A DNA stretch of 64,000 nucleotides from Methylopila sp. Yamaguchi (GTDB taxonomy: Bacteria > Pseudomonadota > Alphaproteobacteria > Rhizobiales > Methylopilaceae). Positions 1-8,824 of the stretch are shown here, in pieces (the stretch's first letter is position 1; each line of letters starts with the position of its first letter). Location: the NCBI RefSeq assembly GCF_002897035.1, contig NZ_BAUX01000001.1:398450-462449 (forward strand), read 5' to 3'. The position numbers and the translations under genes are program-made. Under the pieces are notes generated by a model. That model made no database searches. It had not been told where the DNA came from and was given only the letters and a program-made list of their open reading frames with translations.

Positions 1-1232
1 CCCAGCAGGCGCTGGAGCTCGCGAACGAAAACCTCGAGCGCCGAGTGCGCGAGCGCACCCGGGAGCTGACGCGCCTCAACCAAGAGCTCGCCCGCGCCAA
101 GACGGTCGCCGACGAGGCCAACATCTCGAAGACGCGCTTCCTCGCCGCCGCCAGCCACGACATCCTGCAGCCGCTGAACGCCGCGCGCCTGTTCGCGACC
201 AGCCTGGTGGAGCGCACGACCCCTGAGGAGGACTTCGGCCGGCTCTCGCGCAACGTCGACGCCTCGCTGGACGCGGTTGAGGAGATTCTCTCAGCCCTCC
301 TCGACATCTCTCGGCTCGACACCGGCGCGATGAAGCCAGAGCTCTCGGTGTTCCGCCTCGACGAGATCACCGGCCAGCTCGGCCGGGAGTTCGCGCCGGT
401 CGCGGCCGAGAAGGGGCTGAAGCTCGCCGTGGTGCCCACAAGCCTCGCCGTGCGCTCGGATCGTCGGCTCCTCCGCCGCCTGCTTCAGAACCTCGTCTCC
501 AACGCCATCAAGTACACGCCCGCAGGACGCGTCATCGTCGGCGTGCGCCGGCTGCCGGACAGCCGCATCCGCGTGGAGGTCTGGGACACCGGCCTCGGCA
601 TCGCCTCAGGCCAGCAACAACTGGTGTTCCGCGAGTTCAAGCGTCTCGAGCAGGGCGCGAAGGTCGCGCCGGGCCTCGGCCTTGGCCTGTCGATCGTGGA
701 GCGCATCGCCCGCGTGCTCGACCACCCCCTGACGCTGCGCTCCAAGCCGGGAATGGGCTCGGTGTTCTCCATCGAGCTGCCGACCGCGGTGGCGCTTCCT
801 GCGCCGAAGCCCGTCGAGGGCCTCGTCGGCTCGCGTGGCGCCGCGCTCGTGGGGCTCGTGGTGCTCGCGATCGACAACGAGCCGGCGATCCTCGACGGCA
901 TGGCGACGCTGTTGAGCGGCTGGGGCTGCACCGCGCTCACCGCCGCCAACCAGCGCGAGGCCGAAGCGCTGATGCGCGCGCGCAAGCTAACGCCGGACGC
1001 GCTGCTCGCCGACTACCATCTTGACGAGGCGGACGGGCTTGAGGCGATCGTCAATCTCCGTTGGAAGCTCGGGCAGCCCATCCCCGCGATCCTGATCACC
1101 GCCGATCGATCGCCGGGCCTGCGGGAGCAAGCCGCGGAAAAGGACATCCAGGTGCTTCCGAAGCCGATCCGCCCCGCCGCGCTCCGCGCGTTGCTCGCCC
1201 AGCTCCTCGCCCAGCGCGCCGCGGCGGAGTGA
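1..1232 (+). CDS. Hybrid sensor histidine kinase/response regulator, C-terminal part (5' truncated by window edge)
   Basis: The frame is open from base 3, so the N-terminal sensor part lies outside the window. A short charged coiled coil leads into a HisKA H-box (SHDILQPLNAAR, phospho-acceptor His codon at 156-158), then an HATPase domain with N-box (QNLVSNAIKYT), G1 (DTGLGI) and G2 (GLGLGLSIVERIA). A receiver domain follows, with IDNE, the phospho-acceptor Asp in ADYHLD and a KP lysine near the end. The H-box matches the NahK/ErcS'/CrbS group of hybrid kinases. It converges with a LuxR-type response regulator, the usual output partner in that group, so a His-Asp relay between the two is likely. 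The input signal cannot be deduced without the missing N-terminus. Confidence 0.9.
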   Translation, partial: QQALELANENLERRVRERTRELTRLNQELARAKTVADEANISKTRFLAAASHDILQPLNAARLFATSLVERTTPEEDFGRLSRNVDASLDAVEEILSALLDISRLDTGAMKPELSVFRLDEITGQLGREFAPVAAEKGLKLAVVPTSLAVRSDRRLLRRLLQNLVSNAIKYTPAGRVIVGVRRLPDSRIRVEVWDTGLGIASGQQQLVFREFKRLEQGAKVAPGLGLGLSIVERIARVLDHPLTLRSKPGMGSVFSIELPTAVALPAPKPVEGLVGSRGAALVGLVVLAIDNEPAILDGMATLLSGWGCTALTAANQREAEALMRARKLTPDALLADYHLDEADGLEAIVNLRWKLGQPIPAILITADRSPGLREQAAEKDIQVLPKPIRPAALRALLAQLLAQRAAAE

Positions 1233-1300
1233 GCGATCGACCCTGACGGGGGCGTCGAGGCTGAGCCCCTCGCTCCGCTCTCCGTGGTCCGGACATGCGA

Positions 1301-1327
1301 ACGGCGCCGAATCCGATTCGGCGCCGT
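1301..1327. terminator. Perfect inverted repeat between convergent genes; likely bidirectional terminator
   Basis: Twelve-base arms separated by a 3-base loop form a perfect GC-rich hairpin in the 140 bp gap between the convergent kinase and regulator genes. No clear T-run follows on either strand, so termination efficiency is uncertain. The arms contain two GANTC motifs. Confidence 0.5.
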
Positions 1328-1372
1328 CGCTTCGTCAATCGTGCTCTGGACGGCTGCGCCGGAGCCGGGCTG

Positions 1373-2047
1373 TCAGCTCGCCGCGCGCTCCGGCCACTGG
1401 CCGGCTTCGATCTTGGAGGCGGCGATGACCGCCTGAGTGCGGCTCTCGACGCCGAGCTTGGCGAGGATCGCGGACACGTGGGCCTTCACAGTCGCTTCGG
1501 AGACGCTGAGCTCATAGGCGATCTGCTTGTTGAGCAGGCCCTGGCTCAGCATCATCAGCACGCGCACCTGCTGCGGCGTCAGCGTGCCGAGGCGGGAGAC
1601 GAGCTTCGCGGTCTGGTCGTCGGTCGCCAGCGAAAGGTCGAGGTCCGGCGGCGTCCAGTTGTCTCCCGCCAGCACGGCGCGCACGGCGACTCGCATCTGG
1701 GACACGTCGAGGGTCTTGGGGATAAAGCCCGAGGCGCCGAAGTCCATGCAGCGACGAATGGTCGCCGGATCCTCGTTGGCCGACACGACCACGACCGGGA
1801 TCGCGGGGTATTGCGCGCGGAGGTACATCAGGCCGGAGAAGCCGCTCACGCCGGGCATCGTGAGATCCAGCAGCACCAGATCGAAGGAGGAATCCTCCTC
1901 GAGAGCTTTGGTGGCGGCGTCGAAGGATCCAGCTTCGACAATCTCGGCCGCCTCTTCCTTCACCGCTTCTTTAAGTGCGGTGCGGAACAGCGGGTGATCG
2001 TCGGCGATGAGCAGGCGGTACGCGGAGGAGTCGGCGATCGTCATCAT
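1373..2047 (-). CDS. NarL/LuxR-family two-component response regulator
   Basis: The 224-residue protein has an N-terminal receiver domain (acidic pair in ADDHP near residues 16-17, phospho-acceptor D61 in LLDLTMPG, conserved lysine in IPKT) and a C-terminal LuxR-type helix-turn-helix (LTPQQVRVLMMLSQGLLNKQIAYELSVSEATVKAHVSAIL). It should bind DNA as a phosphorylated dimer. It lies tail to tail with the hybrid kinase, its probable phosphodonor; such pairs (CrbS/CrbR, ErcS'/ErbR types) control acetate or alcohol metabolism in other proteobacteria, but the target here is unknown. Two adjacent ATG codons open the frame; either could start it. Confidence 0.9.
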   Translation of the reverse strand: MMTIADSSAYRLLIADDHPLFRTALKEAVKEEAAEIVEAGSFDAATKALEEDSSFDLVLLDLTMPGVSGFSGLMYLRAQYPAIPVVVVSANEDPATIRRCMDFGASGFIPKTLDVSQMRVAVRAVLAGDNWTPPDLDLSLATDDQTAKLVSRLGTLTPQQVRVLMMLSQGLLNKQIAYELSVSEATVKAHVSAILAKLGVESRTQAVIAASKIEAGQWPERAAS

Positions 2048-2184
2048 GAAGTCGTCTTAGCGCCCCCGCCACACGGAAGTCGATGCGTTACGTAGTCCGT
2101 GCCCACATCTTCAACACGTTCGCAGCGAAAGACGCAAGATTTCGTTGCAGCGCGAAGACCTTCCTTCCCCTGATGACAGCGCTG

Positions 2185-2652
2185 TCATAGCGTCGCTCCG
2201 ATAAAATGAGCCACGATTTCCCGATCGTGGGGCCGATCGCGATGCTCGACGAGATAAATTCCCTGCCACGTCCCGAGCGCAGGGGCGCCGGCGATGACGG
2301 GTATCGAGAGCGAAACGCCGGTCAGCATGGTCTTCACATGGGCGGGCATGTCGTCCGGCCCCTCGAGGTCGTGCCGCCATCCAGCGTCGCGCGGGGCCAG
2401 CCTGTCCAAGGCGTCCAGAAGGTCGTCGCGCACCTCCGGGCTCGCGTTTTCCTGGATGGTCAGGGAGGCGGAGGTGTGGCGCACGAACAGCGTCAGGAGG
2501 CCGTCTCCGGCGCCCCCTTCGGTCAGCGCGGCCGCCACACGCGCGGTCACGTCGACGAGGCCCGGTCCGCGCGTGCGCACGGCGATGCGCGCGATCGATT
2601 GATGCGGCGCGGGGCCTGAGGACACGCCGGCGACTGTGGAATCCTGGCTCAT
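2185..2652 (-). CDS. YjbQ/UPF0047 family protein (secondary thiamine-phosphate synthase-like)
   Basis: A 155-residue protein of the UPF0047/YjbQ family. It carries the family block HTSASLTIQENASPEVRDDLLDALDRLAP, a conserved HVKTMLTG region and the C-terminal GTWQGIYLVEHRDRPHDREIVAHFIG. Family members form small trimeric metal-binding barrels, and the E. coli protein shows weak thiamine-phosphate synthase activity; the physiological role is unsettled. The frame stays open upstream, but the start at MSQDST gives the family's usual length and leaves a short intergenic space before the divergent esterase gene. Confidence 0.85.
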   Translation of the reverse strand: MSQDSTVAGVSSGPAPHQSIARIAVRTRGPGLVDVTARVAAALTEGGAGDGLLTLFVRHTSASLTIQENASPEVRDDLLDALDRLAPRDAGWRHDLEGPDDMPAHVKTMLTGVSLSIPVIAGAPALGTWQGIYLVEHRDRPHDREIVAHFIGATL

Positions 2653-2746
2653 CGGCTGAACGTCGCGCCGTCCCGGGCTTGCGGAAAGACCCCCGGCGGC
2701 GGTTTCCTTCCAGTCCCGCCGCGCCGCCAGCTTTCCGGACGCCACC

Positions 2747-3703
2747 ATGACGCCGCTTCTGACGATTGACCCCGCCGCCTTCGCGCCCGACGCGGCTCCG
2801 GAGGGGACCGTCGCCCTGAACGAGCGCCTGATGGCGCAGGCCGCCGGCGCGCCGGACGCGTGGTCCATCGGCCCCGCGGCGGTGCGCGAGCGACGCAAGC
2901 TGGGGCTCAGCCCCTTCATCGGGGAGCCGAAGTCAGAGCGGGCCGAGATCGTCGCGATCCCGGGTCCGGGCGGCCCGCTGCAGCTCAGGGTGATCGCAGC
3001 CCCGGCGCGGGCGACCGGCGTCTATCTCCACATCCACGGCGGCGGCTGGACCTTCGGCTCCGCGGACCAGGACGACCCGCGCCTCGATCGCCTCGCCGCG
3101 AAGCTCGGCCTCGCCTGCGTATCGGTGGAGTACAGGCTCGCGCCGGAAAACCCCTATCCCGCCGCCCCCGACGACTGCGAGGCGGCGGCCCTCTGGCTGG
3201 TCCGCGAGGCGAAGGAACGGTTCGGCGTGGAACGGCTGCTGATCGGCGGCGAATCGGCCGGCGCGCATCTCGCGGTGGTCACCCTGCTGCGGCTGCGCGA
3301 CCGGCATGGGCTGACGCCTTTTTCCCGCGCGAATCTTACCGCCGGCTGCTTCGACCTCGGCCTCACGCCGAGCGCCCGCAGCTTCCGGCCGGAGGGCCTC
3401 GTGCTCGGCGCGCGTGACCTCAGGATGTTCGTCGCCCAGTACCTGCAGGGCGGCGAGGACCGTCAGGCGCCCGACGTGTCCCCGCTCTACGGCGACCTCG
3501 CCGGACTGCCCCCCGCGCTCTTCACGGTGGGCGGGCGCGACCCGCTGGTGGACGATACGCTGTTCATGGCCGCCCGCTGGACCGCGGCGGGCAACAGTGC
3601 GGAGCTCGCCGTCTGGCCGGGCTCCCCCCACGTCCACGTGGCGCTGCCCGACCCGCAAGCCGAACCGGCGCTGAAACGGATCGAGGCGTTCTTGAAGGAG
3701 TGA
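2747..3703 (+). CDS. Alpha/beta hydrolase, hormone-sensitive-lipase (HSL) type esterase
   Basis: A 318-residue cytoplasmic alpha/beta hydrolase. The oxyanion-hole motif HGGG is at residues 97-100, the nucleophile elbow GESAG has S170, the acidic residue is D265 in GGRDPLVDD, and the catalytic histidine is H295 or H297 in SPHVH. This is the layout of family IV (HSL) carboxylesterases, which cleave short-chain acyl esters. No signal peptide is visible. The gene diverges from yjbQ; the gene after it is on the opposite strand, so it is probably a single-gene unit. The natural substrate cannot be told from sequence. Confidence 0.88.
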   Translation: MTPLLTIDPAAFAPDAAPEGTVALNERLMAQAAGAPDAWSIGPAAVRERRKLGLSPFIGEPKSERAEIVAIPGPGGPLQLRVIAAPARATGVYLHIHGGGWTFGSADQDDPRLDRLAAKLGLACVSVEYRLAPENPYPAAPDDCEAAALWLVREAKERFGVERLLIGGESAGAHLAVVTLLRLRDRHGLTPFSRANLTAGCFDLGLTPSARSFRPEGLVLGARDLRMFVAQYLQGGEDRQAPDVSPLYGDLAGLPPALFTVGGRDPLVDDTLFMAARWTAAGNSAELAVWPGSPHVHVALPDPQAEPALKRIEAFLKE

Positions 3704-3710
3704 GGCGGCG

Positions 3711-3923
3711 CTACGACGCCTTCGCGACCGTGGTCAGAAGCGTGCGGGCGACGTCGGCGGTGACCCGCCGCCGGTACTTCCGGTGGACCAGCTGGCCGTT
3801 GTGGTAGACGTCATGCTCCACGTAGAGCATCTCGCCGTCCCAGCGCAGAACGTTGTCGCTCTCCGTGGTCTCGATCACCGCGAGACCCTGGATCAGCTGC
3901 CCCTCCTGACGAACGTCCTGCAT
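3711..3923 (-). CDS. Small hypothetical protein (70 aa)
   Basis: Not recognised. The 70-residue product (starts MQDVRQEGQL) is mixed in composition, without signal peptide, membrane segment or cysteine, and looks like a single small beta-rich domain ending in an amphipathic helix (VTADVARTLLTTVAKAS). It is convergent with the esterase gene with a 7 bp gap and lies 75 bp downstream of the creatininase-family gene on the same strand, so it could be the last gene of that unit. Codon use resembles the neighbours, which supports it as a real gene. Confidence 0.6.
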   Translation of the reverse strand: MQDVRQEGQLIQGLAVIETTESDNVLRWDGEMLYVEHDVYHNGQLVHRKYRRRVTADVARTLLTTVAKAS

Positions 3924-3998
3924 GGCGGTCGGCTTCCTGTTCTTGAACCTTTTTCGGCGCCCATGGTGGGACGGCTTGCGGCGCTTGTCGAGCCGATC

Positions 3999-4811
3999 TC
4001 AGCGGTCCAGGGGGCCCTTCGACAGCCGGTCGAGCGCGAACCGGCTCACGTCGCGGAGCAGTGCCACGAAAGCCGCCGCGCCGTGGTCGAGAGCGGCCTC
4101 GCCCGCTTCCGCCGTCGCGGAGGCGGCGTCGCCGACCGCGCCGGACAGGTGGAGGTCCTGCGTCATCCAGCCAAATCCGGCCGGCGTCGCGGCGCGGAGG
4201 TGCGTGAAGTCGCGCTCCATGGCGTAGGTCGCGGAGCGGAAGTGCTCGGCGCGGTCCATCTGCACGAGCTCGGGGCGTAGCGCGCGGATGACCGATGTCT
4301 CGATCTCGCCGCCGTGGATGCCGTGCCGGAGCTCGTCGGCGGAAAACAGGCCGGCCGGATAGCCCAGCCGGTGCCAGCTGGTGACCACCGCCAGCATGCC
4401 GTGGGCGATCCGAAGATTGCGCGCCACCACGTCGAGCGCGGAGGTGTTGCCGCCGTGGCTGTTGAGCAGGATCAGCTTGCGCACGCCGGCGCGCGCCACC
4501 GAGGCCCCGATCTCGGTCCAGGCGCGGATCGTCGTTTCGGCCGAAAGGGTCAGCGTGCCCGGGAAGGCGAGATGTTCTGCCGAAGCGCCGATGGTCTGCA
4601 TCGGCAGCACCGTGACCGGCAGATCCTCCGGGACCAGCTCCAACGCGCGCTCGAGATAGCCGTCGCCCAGCATGGCGTCGACGCCGACGGGCAGGTGCGG
4701 CCCGTGCTGCTCGACGGCCGCCACCGGCAGCACGGCGATCCAGGTCGCCACGTCGCCGTTGCGGAACTCCTCCGTCGTCATCTCGGTCCAGCGGCGGCGG
4801 GGCAGCGTCAT
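3999..4811 (-). CDS. Creatininase-family amidohydrolase
   Basis: A 270-residue protein with creatininase-family metal-site motifs: E34 and H36 in VEQHGPHLP, D45 in VGVDAML, a central NSHGGN block and HGGEIETS near residue 170. Members hydrolyse cyclic or linear amides (creatinine, formamidopyrimidines, mycofactocin precursor peptide), so the exact substrate is open. No signal peptide. The gene sits 18 bp downstream of a pyroglutamyl-peptidase-like gene on the same strand, suggesting a two-gene unit for amide or lactam breakdown. Confidence 0.85.
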   Translation of the reverse strand: MTLPRRRWTEMTTEEFRNGDVATWIAVLPVAAVEQHGPHLPVGVDAMLGDGYLERALELVPEDLPVTVLPMQTIGASAEHLAFPGTLTLSAETTIRAWTEIGASVARAGVRKLILLNSHGGNTSALDVVARNLRIAHGMLAVVTSWHRLGYPAGLFSADELRHGIHGGEIETSVIRALRPELVQMDRAEHFRSATYAMERDFTHLRAATPAGFGWMTQDLHLSGAVGDAASATAEAGEAALDHGAAAFVALLRDVSRFALDRLSKGPLDR

Positions 4812-4829
4812 CGTCGATCCTCGGAGGCG

Positions 4830-5477
4830 TCAGCTTTCCGCGGCTGAGGCCGCCGCGAAACGCCTGCTATGCATCAGAAGCGCGCGGACCGCACGCCTCA
4901 TATCGTCCAAAGGCAGCGTCGGCCGGCCGCCCTGCGCCGCGGGCAGACCCTCGGCCGCCTGCTCCGGCAGCAGCGGCAGATGCAGGAACGCCGCGTGCAG
5001 GCCTTCGACGCCAAGCGCGAGGTAGAGCGTCTGGTTGCAGAGATGGCGGCCCGCGTCGTGGGAGAGGACGACCGGCAGCCCGTCGCGCGCAAGCTGGTCG
5101 GCTGCGCCCGCGAGGTCCGGCCAGGTGGCGTCGCGCGTGTACGGCCCGCTGCCATCGACCGGCCCCAGCGCGCCGCAGCGTCCGCAGACGTCCGGCGTGC
5201 GCAGGTCCCGATCGTTCCGGGCGATCCGCTCGAGCGCGAGGTCGGCGCGGCCGGCCGCCTGCCCCATGAGCAGGATGTGCGTCGGTCGATGGGCCGCGAG
5301 CGCGACGCGCAGATGGCCGGCGATCGCTTCCGTGTCGACGGGGAGGCGAACGAAGGCGACCGGCCCGCCCCAGAGCGCGGTCAGCGTCGCGCGCTCGTCC
5401 TCCAAGGCGTCGAGCAGGCGCTCGGAGCAGTTCCAGCCGCCGTCGAAGGCGCCGAAGGCGGTGATCACCAGGCTCAT
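4830..5477 (-). CDS. Pyroglutamyl-peptidase I-like protein (peptidase family C15)
   Basis: The 215-residue product has the Glu-Cys-His triad of family C15: E83 in ALERIA, C147 in SHDAGRHLCNQTLY and H166 in AAFLHLPLL, at the usual spacing. Such enzymes remove N-terminal 5-oxoproline from peptides in the cytoplasm. Length fits the family. The frame is open further upstream and an ATG 12 codons earlier (MPTRRGLRYDGD) is possible, but MSLVITAFGAFDG matches the family N-terminus. It precedes the creatininase-family gene and diverges from the ABC ATPase gene 46 bp away. Confidence 0.82.
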   Translation of the reverse strand: MSLVITAFGAFDGGWNCSERLLDALEDERATLTALWGGPVAFVRLPVDTEAIAGHLRVALAAHRPTHILLMGQAAGRADLALERIARNDRDLRTPDVCGRCGALGPVDGSGPYTRDATWPDLAGAADQLARDGLPVVLSHDAGRHLCNQTLYLALGVEGLHAAFLHLPLLPEQAAEGLPAAQGGRPTLPLDDMRRAVRALLMHSRRFAAASAAES

Positions 5478-5523
5478 GTCGCCATCATAGCGGAGCCCGC
5501 GCCGCGTCGGCATAGTGCCGCCG

Positions 5524-6339
5524 ATGACGCACAGCCTATCGCCCACGCCCTTCGTCGCGCTCGAACGGGTGTCCAAGACCTTCGCCCAGATCAAGGCCGC
5601 TCCGCGAGCCCAAGGGGGCGAGCCCTCGGACCGTCCGATCGCCGCGCTCGACGGGTTCGACCTGAGGGTCGGCGAGGGCGAGGTGGTGGCGCTGCTCGGT
5701 CCGTCCGGCTGCGGCAAGTCCACCGCGCTTCGGATGATCGCAGGCCTGACCGAGCCGACCTCGGGCGCCGTCGTCTGGCGCGATCCGGCGGCGGCCGGAG
5801 ACATCGGCGTGGTGCTGCAGGACCCTACGCTCGCGCCCTGGTCGACGGTTGCGGACAACGTGCGCCTGCCGCTGCGGCTGAAGGGACTGGGCCGCGCGGC
5901 TTCGGAGCCGCGGGTGGCGGAGGCGCTGACGCGCGTCGGGCTCGCCGACCGAGCCGGGGCCTATCCCGGGGAGCTCTCCGGCGGCATGCGTATGCGTGTC
6001 TCCATGGCGAGGGCCCTCGTCGCCCGCCCGCGCCTGCTGCTGCTCGACGAACCGTTCGGCGCGCTCGACGAGATCACCCGCTTCAAGCTCAACGACGAGT
6101 TGCTGGCCCTGAGACGCGAGCATGGATGGGCGGTGGTGTTCGTGACCCACTCCGTCTTCGAATCCGTCTATCTCGCCGATCGGATCGTGGTGATGACGCC
6201 GCGGCCCGGCCGGGCGGCGGCCGAGATCGCCGTGTCGGCGGACGAACCGCGCTCTTCAGGCTTTCGCATGAGCCCGGCCTACGCCGCGCTCTGCCGAGGG
6301 GTGTCGCAGGCGCTCGAGGCTGCAACCGAAGCGGGATAA
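5524..6339 (+). CDS. ABC transporter ATP-binding protein, nitrate/sulfonate/taurine (SsuB/TauB) type
   Basis: A 271-residue ABC ATPase with Walker A (GPSGCGKST), Q-loop (VVLQDPTLAPW), signature (LSGGMRMR), Walker B (LLLLDEPFGALDE) and H-loop (FVTHS). The LAPW after the Q-loop and the short C-terminus are typical of the SsuB/TauB/NrtD group. No permease or binding-protein gene is adjacent, so this ATPase is an orphan here and its partners must be elsewhere. A GTG nine bases upstream (5515) is an alternative start. It diverges from the pyroglutamyl-peptidase-like gene with only 46 bp between, so a shared regulatory region is possible. Confidence 0.85.
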   Translation: MTHSLSPTPFVALERVSKTFAQIKAAPRAQGGEPSDRPIAALDGFDLRVGEGEVVALLGPSGCGKSTALRMIAGLTEPTSGAVVWRDPAAAGDIGVVLQDPTLAPWSTVADNVRLPLRLKGLGRAASEPRVAEALTRVGLADRAGAYPGELSGGMRMRVSMARALVARPRLLLLDEPFGALDEITRFKLNDELLALRREHGWAVVFVTHSVFESVYLADRIVVMTPRPGRAAAEIAVSADEPRSSGFRMSPAYAALCRGVSQALEAATEAG

Positions 6340-6433
6340 CAATCATGGCGCCTACGCCTAAAGAGTGAGGCGCCGCAGTCGACTTTAAGAAGTCTCTCAC
6401 GCATAGCATCGGCTGGGCGGCCGAGGCAGATCA

Positions 6434-6922
6434 ATGAAAAGCCCTTACTCCAAGACCGTCGGTTACGAGCTTGTTCACGCGGCGCGGCTGCACCGCGCCC
6501 GCGCCGCGCAGCTCCTCAGTGAACTCGGCCTATTTCCAGGGCAGGAGCAGGTTCTGACGCTGCTCGCCGGCGAAGACCGCACGATGGGCGATCTCGCCGC
6601 TCATCTGCGCGTGCGGCCTCCTACGGCCTCGAAGACCGTCGCTCGCCTCGCCGCGCAATCTCTGGTCGAGCGCCGGTCGGCGCCGGGCGGCGACGGCCGC
6701 GTGGTGCGCGTCGGGCTCACGGACGAGGGCCGGCGCCGTGCCGAAGCGGTCGAAGGCGTCTGGGCGAGGCTTGAGGCCGAGATGGTGGAAGGGCTGGACG
6801 GCAAGGACCGCAAACGGCTGAAGAAGCTGCTCCGCAAGATGGGCCGCACCCTCGGCGATCAGCTGGGCGGAGCGCCGGCGCCCGCGCCGGCGGACGACCT
6901 CGCCGAAGAGGCCGACGAGTAA
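6434..6922 (+). CDS. MarR-family transcriptional regulator
   Basis: A 162-residue winged-helix protein. Residues around 50-110 carry the MarR core: LTLLAGEDRTMGDLAAHLRVRPPTASKTVARLAAQSLVERR, followed by a wing with GGDGRVVRVGLTDEGRR. The C-terminal helices for dimerisation are lysine-rich (RKRLKKLLRKMG) and end in an acidic, Pro/Ala-rich tail. It is probably a ligand- or redox-responsive repressor. It lies about 95 bp after the ABC ATPase gene and 150 bp before the SDR gene on the same strand; its target could be either. No cysteine is seen in the helix-turn-helix part. Confidence 0.85.
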   Translation: MKSPYSKTVGYELVHAARLHRARAAQLLSELGLFPGQEQVLTLLAGEDRTMGDLAAHLRVRPPTASKTVARLAAQSLVERRSAPGGDGRVVRVGLTDEGRRRAEAVEGVWARLEAEMVEGLDGKDRKRLKKLLRKMGRTLGDQLGGAPAPAPADDLAEEADE

Positions 6923-7070
6923 CCGTCGCCCTCGCCCTTGGGCCGTCGCATGAGCGGCGCTCATGCCCGGACGCCGCAAAGCGGGCTTGTTCTTTTTTTC
7001 ATCTCGTGAACATTTTTGGCCTCCGGTCGCGCCGACGAGAAGATCGGCCGATCCCGTTCGAGGATGCGCC

Positions 7071-7820
7071 TTGGCCAACATCTATGATTTCGCCGACCGC
7101 GCCGCGGTCGTCACCGGGGGCGCGCGCGGCATCGGCCGCGCCGTCGCCGAACGTCTGATCGAAGGCGGCGCGCGCGTCGCGCTGTGGGACCGCGACGCGG
7201 CGAAGGCCGAAGAGACGGCCCGCGAGCTGGGACCCGCCGCCCTGGCCGTCGCCGTCGACGTGACGGACTACGGTTCGGTGGAGCGCGCCCGCGACGCCAC
7301 GCTCGACCGATTCTCCCGGATCGACGTTCTGGTGAACAACGCCGGGATCGCCGGCCCCAACGCGCCGACCTGGGAGTATGACCTCGACGCCTGGCGCCAG
7401 GTGATGGCGATCAACCTCGACGGCCCGTTCCACTGCTGCCGCGCGGTGGCGCCTGTGATGATCGGCCAGGGCTACGGCCGCATCGTCAACGTCGCCTCGA
7501 TCGCCGGCAAGGAGGGCAACCCGAACGCCCCCGCCTACTCCGCCTCGAAGGCGGCGCTGATCGCGCTGACGAAATCGCTGGGCAAGGAGCTCGCCGCCTA
7601 TGACATCGCCGTCAACGCGGTGACGCCGGCGGCCGCTAAGACTGAGATCTTCTCGCAGATGACCGAGGAGTTCATCGGCTACATGCTATCGAAGATTCCA
7701 CGCGGACGATTCGTCGAGGTGGAGGAGGTCGCGAGCCTCATCGTGTTCGCGGCGTCCAAGGAATGCTCCTTCACCACCGGATCGGTGTTCGACGTGTCGG
7801 GCGGCCGGGCGACCTACTGA
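7071..7820 (+). CDS. Short-chain dehydrogenase/reductase (SDR), TTG start
   Basis: A classical SDR of 249 residues: NAD(P) motif TGGARGIG, NNAG, catalytic Ser in VASIAG, YSASK catalytic Tyr/Lys, and the C-terminal VFDVSGGRATY. The Asp in LWDRDA after beta strand 2 favours NAD(H). The frame stays open upstream to 6963, but that extra sequence (with an FFFSS run) is not family-like. The start is placed at TTG 7071 (MANIYDF), which follows a GAGGA ribosome binding site by about 6 bases. The stop overlaps the start of the DMT gene (TGATG), so the two are translationally coupled. The substrate is likely a 3-keto or 3-hydroxy compound, not further resolvable. Confidence 0.85.
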   Translation: MANIYDFADRAAVVTGGARGIGRAVAERLIEGGARVALWDRDAAKAEETARELGPAALAVAVDVTDYGSVERARDATLDRFSRIDVLVNNAGIAGPNAPTWEYDLDAWRQVMAINLDGPFHCCRAVAPVMIGQGYGRIVNVASIAGKEGNPNAPAYSASKAALIALTKSLGKELAAYDIAVNAVTPAAAKTEIFSQMTEEFIGYMLSKIPRGRFVEVEEVASLIVFAASKECSFTTGSVFDVSGGRATY

Positions 7821-8773
7821 TGGCCGACGGCTCCCCGCGGTTCGCGGGCAATCTGGAGGCGACGAGCGAGGCGGCGCGCGCGGCGCGGCTGAAGGGCATC
7901 GGCCTGATGCTGGCGGCGCTCGCCTGCTTCGCGTGCCTCGACGCGATCGCGAAGACGCTGAATCACCAGATGCACGCGATCCAGGCGGTGTGGGCGCGGT
8001 ACGCCTTTCACTTCCTGCTGGCCTTCGTTTTTCTGAATCCCTGGACCACGCCCGGCATCACGCGGACGAAGAAGCTGCCGCTGCAGATCGGGCGGGCGAC
8101 GCTCCTGGTGCTCTCGACCGCCAGCAACTTCGTCGCGCTGAAGTACCTGCAGCTCGACGAAGCGATGACCATCACCTTCGCGACGCCGTTCGTGGTCGCG
8201 ATTTTGGCCGGACCGATGCTCGGCGAGTGGGTCGGGCCCAAACGCCTTGCGGCGATCCTGGTCGGCTTCCTCGGCGTGCTGGTGGTGACCCGGCCGGGGC
8301 TCGGCGGGATCCATCCCGCCGCGGCGCTGTCGTTCCTGAACTGCCTGTTCTACGCGCTCTACATCATCACCACGCGCATGCTCGCGGGGCATGACGCCAC
8401 CTCGACCACGCTGTTCTACTCGAGCCTGATCGGGGCCGCGCTCGTGACGCCGCTCGCGCCTTTCGTCTGGACCTGGCCGACGTGGCAGGGCTGGGCGCTC
8501 ATGGTCGCTGTCGGCGGTTTCGGCGCGCTCGGCCACTACTTCTTCATCGCCGCCCACAGGCTCGCGCCGGCGGCCGTCCTGTCGCCGTTCATCTACACCC
8601 AGCTCATCGCCGCGGCGGCGCTTGGCTTCGTGATCTTCGGCCATGTGCCCGGCCTGTGGACGCTGGCGGGCGCCGGCATCGTCATCGGCTCGGGGCTCTA
8701 CCTGCTGATGCGCGAGCGCCGCGGCCGCGTGGTGAAGACGGCAGACATCGCCCCCGCCGGACCGGAGCGCTGA
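7820..8773 (+). CDS. DMT superfamily (EamA) transporter
   Basis: A 317-residue inner-membrane protein with ten predicted hydrophobic helices in two EamA repeats (around residues 20-150 and 165-300). It begins inside the SDR stop codon (TGATG overlap), implying coupled translation. EamA proteins export or exchange small metabolites, amino acids or nucleobases; a shared transcript with an SDR suggests that the transported compound is related to the SDR substrate. A highly hydrophilic, basic C-terminal tail (RERRGRVVKT) is expected in the cytoplasm. Confidence 0.85.
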   Translation: MADGSPRFAGNLEATSEAARAARLKGIGLMLAALACFACLDAIAKTLNHQMHAIQAVWARYAFHFLLAFVFLNPWTTPGITRTKKLPLQIGRATLLVLSTASNFVALKYLQLDEAMTITFATPFVVAILAGPMLGEWVGPKRLAAILVGFLGVLVVTRPGLGGIHPAAALSFLNCLFYALYIITTRMLAGHDATSTTLFYSSLIGAALVTPLAPFVWTWPTWQGWALMVAVGGFGALGHYFFIAAHRLAPAAVLSPFIYTQLIAAAALGFVIFGHVPGLWTLAGAGIVIGSGLYLLMRERRGRVVKTADIAPAGPER

Positions 8774-8824
8774 CGCGGGGGGCGCCCGCGTCTGTCCGGA
8801 GTCCGGCGGGAACGACGTCGTCCC

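Noticed and set aside
2653..2919. N-terminal extension of the YjbQ frame (starting MKGLSPSLRRS)
   Set aside because: It overlaps the divergent esterase gene and adds about 90 residues not present in the family.
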